Shown: piece by piece, positions 39,467 through 48,419 of the stretch
Numbering within the stretch: position 1 is the stretch's first letter
Layout: each line of letters starts with the position of its first letter
Origin: Acinetobacter bereziniae
GTDB lineage: Bacteria > Pseudomonadota > Gammaproteobacteria > Pseudomonadales > Moraxellaceae
Reading direction: 5' to 3'
NCBI GenBank assembly: GCA_009912575.1
Contig: WNDP01000014.1
Coordinates: 1 to 49,489 of the forward strand
Length of the DNA: 49,489 nt
The notes under the pieces: model-generated
Told to the model about the DNA's origin: nothing
Seen by the model: only the letters and a program-made list of their open reading frames with translations
Database searches by the model: none
Program-made: the position numbers and the translations under genes

Positions 39467-39626
39467 TTAAGCAATAATTAACACTAAATAGCAGTATATC
39501 CACTAGTCTACAATAAGTCTACTTTTAAAAAATACTATTCAAAAATCAGAAAAACCACCAACAAAAATAAATATAAGTCACTGTATTCTAATAATTAAAT
39601 TAAAATTAAAAAACATTTTAAAGATA
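39467..39626. other. AT-rich spacer between integrase and host genes (probable right prophage boundary)
   Basis: A 160-base region without coding sense. It should contain or adjoin an attachment site because integrase promoters lie next to attP. Compared by eye with 640-790, the longest shared word is 8 bases (TCATTTAA), which is not convincing. No tRNA is present here, so integration would be into an intergenic or the lipoprotein 3' region. Confidence 0.4.
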
Positions 39627-40184
39627 TTAAAACCCCAATATCTTATTCGAGATTTTATTTTTAACAGGCTCTGGATATTTTTCAACAACGGGTGGCGTTG
39701 TACCCGTATTACCATCTAAACCATTGTTAGGTGGTGTTTCTGTAGAGCCATTATTTGAACCGCCTGAACCATTCTCAGGTGGTGTTTCTGTAGAACCATT
39801 GTTTGAACCACCCGAACCATTCTCAGGTGGTGTTTCTGTAGAACCATTGTTTGAACCACCCGAACCATTCTCAGGTGGCGTTTCTGTAGAACCATTGTTT
39901 GAACCACCCGAACCATTCTCAGGTGGCGTTTCTGTAGAACCATTGTTTGAACCACCCGAACCATTATCTGGTGGTGTTTCTGTAGCGCCATTATTTGAAC
40001 CACCCGAACCATTATCTGGTGTTTCTGGTGTACCATCTCCAGGCAACTCATTTGTACCATCTCCTGGATTTTGTGGCAGATTTGATGGCTGGTCATTTAC
40101 AGAATGGCTATCGCCACCACCTCCACATGCAATCAACATTGCTGAAAGCGTACAAATTGTTAAATATTTAAACCTTAATTGCAT
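39627..40184 (-). CDS. Lipoprotein with 16-residue tandem repeats
   Basis: A 185-residue lipoprotein from ATG 40184 (GGGGGAGTTCTGTG upstream). Signal QLRFKYLTICTLSAMLIAC with lipobox LIAC, then GGGGDSHSVNDQPSNLPQNP linker and six copies of a NGSGGSNNGSTETPPE unit, ending EKYPEPVKNKISNKILGF. A low-complexity, Pro/Gly/Asn/Thr-rich surface lipoprotein without a folded domain. It could be host or the first gene outside the prophage; function unknown. Copy number likely to vary between strains. Confidence 0.72.
   Translation of the reverse strand: MQLRFKYLTICTLSAMLIACGGGGDSHSVNDQPSNLPQNPGDGTNELPGDGTPETPDNGSGGSNNGATETPPDNGSGGSNNGSTETPPENGSGGSNNGSTETPPENGSGGSNNGSTETPPENGSGGSNNGSTETPPENGSGGSNNGSTETPPNNGLDGNTGTTPPVVEKYPEPVKNKISNKILGF
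39730..40017. repeat. Six 48-bp tandem repeats in lipoprotein gene
   Basis: Six successive 48-base units (39730, 39778, 39826, 39874, 39922, 39970), each keeping frame (16 codons). The central three are identical or differ by one base, signs of recent expansion; the outer units carry more changes (GAGCCATTA, GCGCCATTA). Confidence 0.9.
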
Positions 40185-40490
40185 CACAGAACTCCCCCAA
40201 TATTTATAACGACTTATCTCTATCCTTGTTTTTTGAGACAAATTTGAAATTCTATTTAATTTCAATAACTTAAATATAACACATCAATTTAATTTTCATT
40301 ATTTATTTATAATTAACCGACGAAAAACCCATCACAGCATCAAAATATATGTGTGTTTGTCATTTAGAATAATGATTAATCTGAATAAAATATTGTTCAG
40401 TTTATAATTTTAGTCATTGTTATATTGGCCTTGCGACAAGCTTAAACAATGTTTACCTAAGCGAATTAATCTTTGAATTTTATTGACAAA

Positions 40491-41219
40491 TTATTGATGA
40501 AAATCTCGTATCAGCAATTCGCCACGCTCGCCGCGCCAAATCCATTTTAAATGGCTATCTACAAAGCGCTCACCCTCAAACCACACAAACAATCCTTCCA
40601 TCATTTCTGGCCAATCACTTTGATCAATCTGAGTACGTTTAGAAATCACAGCAATAATTGCAGCAAGAATCGTATCATGGCTCACAGCGAGGCTAATACC
40701 ATTGCTCACTGTTGGATGTGTTTCATAAATCAATTCAAGCACATCAACGACACCCCTAATAGGATGTTTCATTCCCGGTAGCGCATTATTCACAAAACTA
40801 TTAATAAAACCGAGTGCACCTTGCTTACGAAAGTATGGCGCAGCTTGCTTAATATCCAGCACGAAACTCCCGGGCTCAACCAATAAACCTTTTTCGATAA
40901 TTTCAATATGATGGGTATTGGGTTGAGGTGAAACACCATCTGCACACTGAATCATCAAAGCTGCAGTATCTACACAACGTTGAATCGGACTTGAAATACA
41001 ATGCTGAATCACACGATCTGTATGATCTATTAAATAAGAGCCCCAAGCATGCGCTAAGTCACGCCCCTGAGTTGTTAATTGTAAATCATAGCCAGCCAAG
41101 CCCTGTCCATTGACAACCTCACGAATTGAATGACGTGTAAACAAAGTCACGGGGGTCTGTGCATCTGGCAATAAATCTATTGCTTTCAGCATACTTCTCG
41201 GCAATAAATCTAACGCCAT
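40491..41219 (-). CDS. Histidine phosphatase superfamily protein
   Basis: A 242-residue protein with the RHG-type motif VTLFTRHSIREVVNGQGL (catalytic His in TRHS) near residue 27, the follow-on SSPIQRCVDTAALMI with the second Arg, and GISLAVSHDTILAAIIAVIS with the second His. A branch-2-like acid phosphatase domain. Substrate unknown. It runs divergent from nothing close by: 270 bases of AT-rich spacer lie upstream of the lipoprotein. Host gene next to the cysQ-like phosphatase, same strand. Confidence 0.8.
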   Translation of the reverse strand: MALDLLPRSMLKAIDLLPDAQTPVTLFTRHSIREVVNGQGLAGYDLQLTTQGRDLAHAWGSYLIDHTDRVIQHCISSPIQRCVDTAALMIQCADGVSPQPNTHHIEIIEKGLLVEPGSFVLDIKQAAPYFRKQGALGFINSFVNNALPGMKHPIRGVVDVLELIYETHPTVSNGISLAVSHDTILAAIIAVISKRTQIDQSDWPEMMEGLFVWFEGERFVDSHLKWIWRGERGELLIRDFHQ

Positions 41220-41306
41220 ATTAACTCAAAACTCTTTTTATACCAGTTTACTATAACATAACTAACAAAGCGTTAAATCATCTATAAAATAGATATCTAT
41301 ATCATC

Positions 41307-42158
41307 TTAAAAGCTAACATTGCCGAGCGCATCTAAGGCGATTTGTTTGGTTTCTTCGTCACGAAATGCAATAAAACCTTCATTCAATACAGTACTTCGT
41401 TGATTATAAGTAAACGGTACTGCCGTTAAGCTGACCAATCCACCACCAATACTTTCGAGCAAGCCTTGCCCTGCACTAGTGTCCCATTCCGAAGTAGGAT
41501 GGAAGCGCGGATAAATATCAATTTCGCCTTCCAGCATCATACAAAATTTATAGGCACTGCCCGCTTCACGTTTAATGACAGGCGACTCTTGTTCTATATA
41601 ATCAATATACTGCTGATATTTAGGATTTTTACTGCTATGGCTTAAACCAATTTGGATTGCATCTTCTTCAACTTCTTTAAACTTACAATAACGCTCCCAT
41701 GTTCCCTGAGTAAATGAATACTTATATGGAAGTTCCGTTAAGTAACCTAAATACATAACTTGTTCAGTCGGCACAGCAATGATGGAAAATATGGTTTGAT
41801 GATTTTGAATAAGACTTAAATTGATGGTGAACTCATCACGTTCATGAATAAATTCTTTGGTTCCGTCTAAAGGATCTAACAACCAGCACACATGCCAAGC
41901 ATGACGTTCTGAATAGTCACTTTCTTCAGACAATACTGGAATTTCTGGGGTAACTTGCGCCAATTGCTCAATGAGATAGGCATTGACCTTTAAATCAGCT
42001 TGGGTTACTGGAGACTGATCATCTTTTTGATCAATATTAAATGCTCGCCCAGCACAATAGTTTTGGTATTCCTCAAGTAAAATTTGACTTGCATTGGCCA
42101 AAACAGGAACCAATTTTGAAATTTGGTCATCTTGTGGTGCTTGAGTTGTAATAAACAT
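41307..42158 (-). CDS. cysQ: 3'(2'),5'-bisphosphate nucleotidase CysQ
   Basis: A 283-residue inositol-monophosphatase-fold enzyme: QSPVTQADLKVNAYLIEQL, VLSEESDY (metal), CWLLDPLDGTKEFIHERDEF (metal, DPLDGT motif) and TSEWDTSAGQGLLESIGGG (third metal Asp). CysQ hydrolyses PAP to AMP plus phosphate, clearing the by-product of sulfate assimilation; the KEFIHERDEFTINL stretch is typical of CysQ rather than SuhB. Divergent from the nucleotidase-hslR operon, with a 200-base shared control region. Confidence 0.87.
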   Translation of the reverse strand: MFITTQAPQDDQISKLVPVLANASQILLEEYQNYCAGRAFNIDQKDDQSPVTQADLKVNAYLIEQLAQVTPEIPVLSEESDYSERHAWHVCWLLDPLDGTKEFIHERDEFTINLSLIQNHQTIFSIIAVPTEQVMYLGYLTELPYKYSFTQGTWERYCKFKEVEEDAIQIGLSHSSKNPKYQQYIDYIEQESPVIKREAGSAYKFCMMLEGEIDIYPRFHPTSEWDTSAGQGLLESIGGGLVSLTAVPFTYNQRSTVLNEGFIAFRDEETKQIALDALGNVSF

Positions 42159-42358
42159 TGATCCGACCTGTAGGATGTCTGATTTTTGTGCTTAAGCCTA
42201 TCATTTTTTTATGTTGAGTGCATGAAAACAATAGCTTTTAAACAATTAATTGTACTTTAACTGGATGAGATGATTTTGAATATCATAATAGACTTATAAA
42301 TTTTTATTCGATTTACTATACTAAGCCCAGTTCAAAAGCTTTGGAAAATTTTATTACC

Positions 42359-43051
42359 ATGAAACCGATCATCTTTTTTGACATGGACGGTACGCTCCTC
42401 GATTTGGCTTTTGATGATCTCATCTGGAACACCAAACTCCCTGAACGCCACGCAACAACACATCAATGTAGTTTAGAACAGAGTCTTCAACAACTGAACG
42501 CTTTTTATCAACAACATAATCACACTCTATGTTGGTATTCTTCAAAATACTGGTCTGAAAAAGTCGGCGTAGATGTCTTAAAATTACAATATGAGTTTAA
42601 AGATAAGATTGCAACTCGACCTGGTTGTTTTGAATTATTGAAAGAATTAAAAGCACAAGGCTACCGTTGCTGGTTACTCACCAATGCAGATTGCGCAGGT
42701 TTGCAGCTTAAACTTGAAAATGTCGACTTAAGCCCTTATTTTGAAGTAATGATCAGTAGTGAAGAAATTGGATATTCCAAAGAGTTTATTGAGTTCTGGG
42801 AAATTCTTCAGCAAAAGCACCCTTTTGATCCTGAAAATGCCTGCTTAGTTGATGATACCGCTCCAGTACTCAAAGGTGCTGAAAAGTTTGGTATACAACA
42901 TTTGATTACAATTACTAAACCATCAAGTAGCCGTGCCGCACGTCATACACTTGAATTGGAATACCCTGCAATTCATCATTTGACTGAGCTTTTACCATTA
43001 CTCACACAGTTAAATTTAAAAAATAAGGATGTCGATGTCAAAACAGCCTGA
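42359..43051 (+). CDS. HAD-family purine 5'-nucleotidase (YrfG-like)
   Basis: A 230-residue HAD hydrolase from ATG 42359; the in-frame TTG at 42341 is less likely. IIFFDMDGTLLD is motif I, LLTNADCAGLQLKLENVDLS motif II with cap, and DDTAPVLKGAEKFG motif III/IV. Immediately upstream of hslR as in E. coli yrfG-hslR, whose product is a GMP/IMP nucleotidase. Overlaps hslR by 17 bases. Confidence 0.8.
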   Translation: MKPIIFFDMDGTLLDLAFDDLIWNTKLPERHATTHQCSLEQSLQQLNAFYQQHNHTLCWYSSKYWSEKVGVDVLKLQYEFKDKIATRPGCFELLKELKAQGYRCWLLTNADCAGLQLKLENVDLSPYFEVMISSEEIGYSKEFIEFWEILQQKHPFDPENACLVDDTAPVLKGAEKFGIQHLITITKPSSSRAARHTLELEYPAIHHLTELLPLLTQLNLKNKDVDVKTA

Positions 43052-43475
43052 GAAACAGCAATTTGAAACAATGCGTGTAGATAAATGGCTTTGGGCTGCA
43101 CGCTTCTTTAAGACACATTCGATTGCTAAAGACGCGATTGAGGGTGGAAAAGTTCATCACAATAACGAGCGTGTGAAAGTTTCAAAAGAAATTCGTGTAG
43201 GAATGGAACTGACAATACAACAAGGTTTTGATCGAAAAACTGTCGTTATCAAAGCATTGTCTGCTATTCGTGGTGGTGCACCAATTGCGCAACAACTGTA
43301 TGAAGAAACAGAAGTCAGTGTGGCGCGTAGAGAGTTGATTTCAACCCAAAGAAAATTGCATAATCTAGCACGACCTGATCATCGACCGAGTAAAAAAGAT
43401 CGACGACAAATTAGCAAATTTAAACAAGAAAATGATCAACAATTTGACCAATCTTGGTCCTATGATGATGACTGA
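43035..43475 (+). CDS. hslR: Heat shock protein 15, ribosome-associated S4-domain protein
   Basis: A 146-residue protein from ATG 43035 (AAGGATGTCG upstream; ATG 43029 is possible). MRVDKWLWAARFFKTHSIAK DAIEGGKVHHNNERVKVSKE is the S4 RNA-binding domain; the tail HRPSKKDRRQISKFKQEN is basic. Hsp15 binds 50S subunits that carry an unfinished peptidyl-tRNA and recycles them. Confidence 0.92.
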   Translation: MSKQPEKQQFETMRVDKWLWAARFFKTHSIAKDAIEGGKVHHNNERVKVSKEIRVGMELTIQQGFDRKTVVIKALSAIRGGAPIAQQLYEETEVSVARRELISTQRKLHNLARPDHRPSKKDRRQISKFKQENDQQFDQSWSYDDD

Positions 43476-43583
43476 ATTCGTTTAGGTTAAGCACGACACT
43501 CTATGTCGTACTTATGTTTTTAAAGATAGAACCGTTTTTTATTTTCTGTCACTATTACTCCTGTGGACGAAAGATTAAATTTA

Positions 43584-43612
43584 ATGACATCCACTTAAGA
43601 TATTAGTGATAT
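43584..43612 (+). promoter_or_regulatory. Possible recA promoter
   Basis: ATGACA (43584-43589), 17 bases, TGATAT (43607-43612), 23 bases before the recA start; GAGGTTTACGAG is its ribosome site. No LexA-type CTGT-N8-ACAG box is seen, in keeping with Acinetobacter lacking LexA. Confidence 0.35.
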
Positions 43613-43634
43613 TACATCGTTTGAGGTTTACGAG

Positions 43635-44681
43635 ATGGATGATAACAAAAGCAAGGCATTGAATGCAGCACTCAGCCAAATTGAAAAGCAATTTGGTAAA
43701 AATACAGTGATGCGTTTAGGCGATAATACTGTACAAGCTGTTGAAGCTGTTTCTACAGGCTCTTTAACACTTGATATCGCTTTAGGTATCGGGGGTTTAC
43801 CTAAAGGTCGTATTGTTGAAATTTATGGACCTGAATCTTCTGGTAAAACCACAATGACTTTACAAGCCATTGCGCAATGCCAAAAAGCCGGTGGAACTTG
43901 TGCCTTTATTGATGCCGAACATGCTTTAGATCCACAATATGCACGTAAACTTGGGGTTGATCTTGATAACCTTTTAGTTTCACAACCAGATAATGGTGAA
44001 CAAGCACTTGAAATTGCCGACATGCTCGTTCGCTCAGGTGCTGTTGACCTGATTGTTGTCGACTCTGTGGCTGCATTGACCCCTAAAGCTGAAATTGAAG
44101 GCGAAATGGGTGACTCTCACATGGGTTTACAAGCACGTTTGATGAGTCAAGCATTACGTAAAATTACAGGTAATGCAAAGCGTTCAAACTGTATGGTGAT
44201 CTTCATTAACCAAATTCGTATGAAGATTGGGGTAATGTTTGGTAGCCCTGAGACCACAACTGGTGGTAATGCATTGAAATTCTATGCTTCAGTACGTTTA
44301 GATATTCGTCGTATTGGTCAAGTAAAAGAAGGCGATGAAATCGTTGGTTCTGAAACCAAAGTAAAAGTTGTTAAAAACAAAATGGCTCCTCCATTCCGTG
44401 AAGCAATTTTCCAAATCATGTATGGTAAAGGTGTTAACCATTTAGGTGAGTTGGTTGATCTTGCTGTTTCTCAAGAACTGGTTCAAAAAGCAGGTGCATG
44501 GTATTCCTACCAAGGCGATAAAATCGGTCAAGGTAAAAATAACGTGATTCGTCATTTAGAAGAAACCCCGCAACTTGCTCAAGATCTTGACCGCATGATT
44601 CGTGAAAAGCTTTTAACGACAACAAATGCTGCACCAGCAGAAGAGAAAGAGGAAGAAGAACCTGACTTTTTAGATGTTTAA
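43635..44681 (+). CDS. recA: Recombinase RecA
   Basis: A 348-residue RecA with GPESSGKT Walker A (residues 67-74), [20 protein letters not shown] (Walker B, L1), [26 protein letters not shown] (L2) and an acidic C-terminus ([13 protein letters not shown]). It drives homologous recombination and the SOS response; here it would also trigger self-cleavage of the prophage CI 11 kb away. The start [20 protein letters not shown] is the Acinetobacter pattern. Followed by a strong terminator. Confidence 0.98.
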   Translation: MDDNKSKALNAALSQIEKQFGKNTVMRLGDNTVQAVEAVSTGSLTLDIALGIGGLPKGRIVEIYGPESSGKTTMTLQAIAQCQKAGGTCAFIDAEHALDPQYARKLGVDLDNLLVSQPDNGEQALEIADMLVRSGAVDLIVVDSVAALTPKAEIEGEMGDSHMGLQARLMSQALRKITGNAKRSNCMVIFINQIRMKIGVMFGSPETTTGGNALKFYASVRLDIRRIGQVKEGDEIVGSETKVKVVKNKMAPPFREAIFQIMYGKGVNHLGELVDLAVSQELVQKAGAWYSYQGDKIGQGKNNVIRHLEETPQLAQDLDRMIREKLLTTTNAAPAEEKEEEEPDFLDV

Positions 44682-44719
44682 TCCCATCTATTATTTTCTT
44701 TGGTTTCTTTGTATTCTCT

Positions 44720-44745
44720 AAGCGCCTTCCGAGGCGCTTTTTTAT
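44720..44745 (+). terminator. Intrinsic terminator of recA
   Basis: AAGCGCC (44720-44726), loop TTCCGA, GGCGCTT (44733-44739), followed by TTTTATT; 38 bases after the recA stop. Confidence 0.9.
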
Positions 44746-44854
44746 TGCTTAGTTTTGTAGATTAAATACAACTGAACTTTTCGTAGAATTTTTTCTCTAA
44801 AAAGATTTCAGTGATCACTTGGCCAAAATTATACTGACTAGATATTTCATACTT

Positions 44855-45703
44855 ATGCAGACAAAAATCAGAACACTGGCTGAATATTTATTTTTTCGAG
44901 GCCCATACATCGATCAAAAACAAATTGATCAACATTTTAAAAATAAGACCATTTTAATTACCGGCGCAAGCTTTGGAATTGGCGAGTCTTGTGCAAAACG
45001 TTTAGCACAAACACAATGCACCTTAGTTTTAATAGCAAGGAGCACTGACAAACTTTTAGAACTTAAAAATGAATTAGAACGTGGTCAATGCCATGTTGAA
45101 ATGATCAGTGTAGATTTATATGAACTTGATGCAGCCGAAAATATATTTCAAAATCTGCAAATGAAAAATATCCAAGTCGATATTGTGATTCATAATGCAG
45201 GGAAATCGATTCAACGTTCAATCTGGGAGAGTTTAAATCGACCACAAGATATTCATCGCTGTATTGCGATTAATTATATCAACCCAGCCCAATTGACTCG
45301 ATTATTATTGGCAGATTTAAAACTGAAATGTGGTCAGATTTTGGTTGTTTCGACCATTAACGCAAAACTATTTGCGCCCCCTTTCTGGTCAAGTTATCAG
45401 GCATCTAAAACAGCTATGCAACAATGGATACTTTCCATCCAACCCGAACTCGCAGTTCATCAAGTCAATGCTTGCTTAGTTTATCTGCCATTGGTACGGA
45501 CACGTATGATCCTACCGACCAAACAGTATGATCATATGCCTGCCATGCACGTTCAAAGTGCAGCAAATGCGGTTTTAGATAGCCTCATCCGTCGAAAAAG
45601 ACAATGGCAACCTTGGTGGTTAACACTGGCACAATTGGCTTGTGGTGTATTATGGAGACCAATTGAATATTTTAATCGATCTATGCTTGCACGGAAAAAG
45701 TAA
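44855..45703 (+). CDS. Short-chain dehydrogenase/reductase
   Basis: A 282-residue SDR from ATG 44855; TTG 44819 is in frame and would add 12 residues, and neither has a good ribosome site. NAD(P) site ILITGASFGIG, then VDIVIHNAGKS (NNAG variant with His-Asn), catalytic Ser in VVSTINA and YQASK (Tyr-X3-Lys). A C-terminal hydrophobic helix (WWLTLAQLACGVLWRP) suggests membrane contact, as in lipid-acting SDRs. Stop is 1 base before the next gene, an AMP-ligase, so the two are probably one pathway acting on an acyl substrate. Confidence 0.85.
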   Translation: MQTKIRTLAEYLFFRGPYIDQKQIDQHFKNKTILITGASFGIGESCAKRLAQTQCTLVLIARSTDKLLELKNELERGQCHVEMISVDLYELDAAENIFQNLQMKNIQVDIVIHNAGKSIQRSIWESLNRPQDIHRCIAINYINPAQLTRLLLADLKLKCGQILVVSTINAKLFAPPFWSSYQASKTAMQQWILSIQPELAVHQVNACLVYLPLVRTRMILPTKQYDHMPAMHVQSAANAVLDSLIRRKRQWQPWWLTLAQLACGVLWRPIEYFNRSMLARKK

Positions 45704-45704
45704 A

Positions 45705-47135
45705 ATGTCATGGATAGACGTGATCAAATGGTGCTTGAGTCTATGTTTTAGCTGTATAAAACATGGAATCCATCTGTATAGTATTTTGGATGCCCAAGCA
45801 CGGATCAATAACAATAAAACTGCATTGATTATTGATGGTATCGAGTTTAGTTTTTATGATCTTAAATATCGAACAGATCAACTCATTTGTGAATGGTCAA
45901 AACCTGAATATAAAAGGCAATTTCCAAAACAAATTGGGTTAATGTTAAGTCAGGATATAGACGGTATAGCAGCTTTGTTTGCATTAAGTCGTTTAGCCAA
46001 AGATATTGTAATTCTTAACCCTTATTTAATGACATCTAAACTTCAGGCACTGATTGATCAGAAACAACTTTATCTGATTGGACATTCAACATTACTGCCT
46101 GACTTAAAACTCAAGAATTACTCTACGATCCCAGTACAACTGGAACAACATCATTTCTCGATCAAGCCTTATTATTTTAACAAAATCAGCGTCTGTTCTT
46201 CGGGTTCTACAGGTATTCCTAAAGTCGCAACACGACATGCAAAGCCGCTACAAAGCCTCTCCTTACTCAATCTAATGCTAAGGCAATTAAAATTCTTTAA
46301 AATTAAGCAAGTTTTTGTTATGACACCTATTTGCCATGCAGCTGGCTTAACCGCAACATTGATGGCATTGAGCTTTAGTAAGACCGTCATATTGCAAAAT
46401 CGTTTCGATGCACAGACTGCACATTTATGGATAGAAAAGTATCAAATTGATTGCCTAAACTTAGTCCCCACAATTTTACATCGAATGTATCAACATCAGC
46501 CTAGACTCAGTTCAGTCCAATACATTATTACAGGAAGTGCCCCATTAAGTGCACATTTGGTTGAACAAATCCATCAGCATACGCCACATATTAATTTGTT
46601 TAATTTATATGGAAGTTCGGAAACAGGCATCAATCTGTTTGCGACTCCGCTTGATTTGAGATTGCACCCAAACAGTATTGGTAAAGCCATACAGGGTGTA
46701 GATCTTAAAATTACTGATTCATTGGGTAAAAGCTTAGCGCAAGGCCAGATTGGTACCTTATGGAGCAAATGCCCATGGTCGATTACACCCAATCAATGGA
46801 TCGAATGCGGCGACTTAGCATTGCAAGATACCCAAGGATATTATTATTTAAAAGGTCGGTATGATGATATGTTGATTTGTGGTGGTATCAATGTTTATCC
46901 CCTTGATTTGGAGAATATCTTATACCTACATTCAGCGATAGATTATGCTCAAGCCTATGCTGTAGATGATGTAGATCTCGGTCAATGCTTGGCTGTAAAA
47001 GTGATGCTTAATCAGAAATTAGATATTGATCAATTACAGCATTGGATCAGTCAAAAAGCACCACGTTATTTACGCCCTAAATCGATTATTATCATCAATC
47101 AAATTGAGGTGGACAGTATCGGTAAACCTTGTTAG
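45705..47135 (+). CDS. AMP-dependent acyl ligase (acyl-CoA synthetase family)
   Basis: A 476-residue adenylating enzyme from ATG 45705. ISVCSSGSTGIPKVATRH is the P-loop-like A3 motif, MTPICHAAGLTATLMAL A4, NLYGSSETGINLFATPL A5, and GDLALQDTQGYYYLKGRYDD MLICGGINVYPLDLENIL A7-A8. The C-terminus stops at VDSIGKPC, where family members usually have a 'GKIxR' with catalytic Lys; the Lys in SIGKPC may be that residue, with the end trimmed. Probably activates a fatty acid for the adjacent SDR's pathway. Confidence 0.85.
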   Translation: MSWIDVIKWCLSLCFSCIKHGIHLYSILDAQARINNNKTALIIDGIEFSFYDLKYRTDQLICEWSKPEYKRQFPKQIGLMLSQDIDGIAALFALSRLAKDIVILNPYLMTSKLQALIDQKQLYLIGHSTLLPDLKLKNYSTIPVQLEQHHFSIKPYYFNKISVCSSGSTGIPKVATRHAKPLQSLSLLNLMLRQLKFFKIKQVFVMTPICHAAGLTATLMALSFSKTVILQNRFDAQTAHLWIEKYQIDCLNLVPTILHRMYQHQPRLSSVQYIITGSAPLSAHLVEQIHQHTPHINLFNLYGSSETGINLFATPLDLRLHPNSIGKAIQGVDLKITDSLGKSLAQGQIGTLWSKCPWSITPNQWIECGDLALQDTQGYYYLKGRYDDMLICGGINVYPLDLENILYLHSAIDYAQAYAVDDVDLGQCLAVKVMLNQKLDIDQLQHWISQKAPRYLRPKSIIIINQIEVDSIGKPC

Positions 47136-47270
47136 TACGCTGAATGATTTTCAGAATATAGGATTAAAAACCTTCTTCGGCTTTATCTGTACAGCATTTG
47201 CACTGTTAAATGTGCAAATTAAAGCTAAACTAAGCCTTATACGATATTTAATGATTTACGCTTCGACGAT

Positions 47271-47903
47271 ATGAGCCCAGCCAAATTTCCCAAAGTAGTA
47301 GACTATGAAAAGCTAAAGCAGCAGTTTGGTGAAGATGAGACTCAACCTCATCATCAATCCACTGCAATAGAGAGCAATCAATTCAATGCAGACCTCAATG
47401 ATGAGCACGCATTTATTGCTGATCAAGATTGTAAACCAGCTCCACAAGGCTTAACGGGAACACGTTTACGCTCATATGCTTTTGCAGTCTTGACACGCAG
47501 AGAATATTCCAAAGCAGATCTTATTGAAAAACTGATGACTTTGGCACAAAACCGTGAAGAAGTTTTAACATTAGTCGACGAGTTATCTGAAAATAACTAT
47601 CAAAGCGACCAGCGTGTTGCTGAAATGACAGTTCGTAGCCAAGTTCGCAAAGGTAAAGGTCCAAATCGAATTAAACTGGCCTTAAGAGCAAAACACCTTG
47701 ATAAAAGCCTAGTACAACAAGATATTGCTGAAATTGATTGGTATGAGCAAGCTTATCAACTCAAAGTCAAAAAATATGGTTTTGAAGTCAGCAAAGACCC
47801 TAAAATAAAGGCTAAACAAATTCGTTTCTTACAGTATCGTGGCTTTGAAATGGACGCAATTATGAAAGCGATTTCAAGAAAAGAAAATGATGACTACGAA
47901 TAG
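47271..47903 (+). CDS. recX: Regulatory protein RecX
   Basis: A 210-residue RecX. The C-terminal 150 residues carry the three-repeat helical pattern: RLRSYAFAVLTRREYSKADL IEKL, NNYQSDQRVAEMTVRSQVRK GKGPNRIKLALRAK and IRFLQYRGFEMDAIMKAI. RecX limits RecA filament growth. The 60-residue acidic, low-complexity N-terminus (HHQSTAIESNQFNADLND) is an extension. It is usually directly behind recA; here two genes for acyl metabolism lie between them. Confidence 0.88.
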   Translation: MSPAKFPKVVDYEKLKQQFGEDETQPHHQSTAIESNQFNADLNDEHAFIADQDCKPAPQGLTGTRLRSYAFAVLTRREYSKADLIEKLMTLAQNREEVLTLVDELSENNYQSDQRVAEMTVRSQVRKGKGPNRIKLALRAKHLDKSLVQQDIAEIDWYEQAYQLKVKKYGFEVSKDPKIKAKQIRFLQYRGFEMDAIMKAISRKENDDYE

Positions 47904-47989
47904 ATGATTCAAGTAAATTGAAGATGATCGTTAAAAATAATTGAGAAAAGAAAGAATGATTATATTTTAAAATTATGTTTAAAAATGGT

Positions 47990-48099
<110 letters not shown>

Positions 48100-48112
48100 A
48101 TTGCAAGAACAG

Positions 48113-48140
48113 AGTATAGAGATTTTTTATTTTCTTGCAA
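48113..48140 (-). promoter_or_regulatory. ffs promoter
   Basis: Read leftward: TTGCAA (48140-48135), 16-base spacer, TATACT (48118-48113), 14 bases before the mature 5' end; good -35/-10 pair. Confidence 0.75.
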
Positions 48141-48210
48141 GCCAAACATTGTGATTTTCTCAAGTTATTCATTCGTTTGCTTATTTCATCATCAATGTGG
48201 TTATTTTTTG

Positions 48211-48265
48211 CAAAAAAAAAGCCATAAAAAAAGTTGAGCGGATTAGACTCGCGACTTTATGGCTT
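48211..48265 (-). terminator. Leftward intrinsic terminator, long stem
   Basis: Read leftward: AAGCCATAAAGT... with outer stem AAGCCATAAA / TTTATGGCTT (48265-48256 and 48228-48219), inner stem AGT/ACT and CGC/GCG, then nine T (48220-48212). A strong terminator for a leftward transcript that begins right of 48265, for which no ordinary gene is visible; a small transcript must exist or have existed. Confidence 0.8.
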
Positions 48266-48315
48266 GAGGGGGAAACTTGGTGATCAATTAAAATCTATTG
48301 CGTTGTCTAATGATC

Positions 48316-48375
48316 TTAAGTCTGAGTGCTATGACATTGCGCAGTTAAATAAGCAATCAATGACTCAATATTCAC
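48316..48375 (-). CDS. Possible 19-residue small protein before a terminator
   Basis: A strong AGGAGG (48382-48377) is followed by the frame GTG AAT ATT GAG TCA..., giving MNIESLIAYLTAQCHSTQT and TAA at 48316. The GTG is only 1 base after AGGAGG, but the ATT two codons later is 7 bases away and could act as a rare start. A leftward terminator 50 bases further on ends this unit. Either a tiny protein/leader peptide or a small RNA with a chance ribosome site. Confidence 0.3.
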   Translation of the reverse strand: MNIESLIAYLTAQCHSTQT

Positions 48376-48419
48376 TCCTCCTGAGATTCAAATTGCTGAT
48401 TACTCTATAATTGATATTT

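Noticed and set aside
712-39640. attL/attR direct repeat pair bounding the prophage
   Set aside because: Best shared word by eye between 640-790 and 39467-39660 is TCATTTAA (8 bases), expected by chance in AT-rich DNA; the rightmost copy overlaps the integrase start.
39730-40017. CRISPR-like spacing of repeats
   Set aside because: The 48-bp units are contiguous with no unique spacers and are translated in frame.
39724-40209. Long open frames on both strands through the lipoprotein repeats (126 and 161 residues)
   Set aside because: They exist only because a 48-bp unit without stops in several frames is repeated; the leftward frame at 39627-40184 has the signal peptide, lipobox and ribosome site.
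47100-47160. Frameshift truncating the AMP-ligase
   Set aside because: The frame ends with SIGKPC where the catalytic Lys region is expected, so only a short tail is missing; no continuing homologous frame was seen in the next 100 bases.
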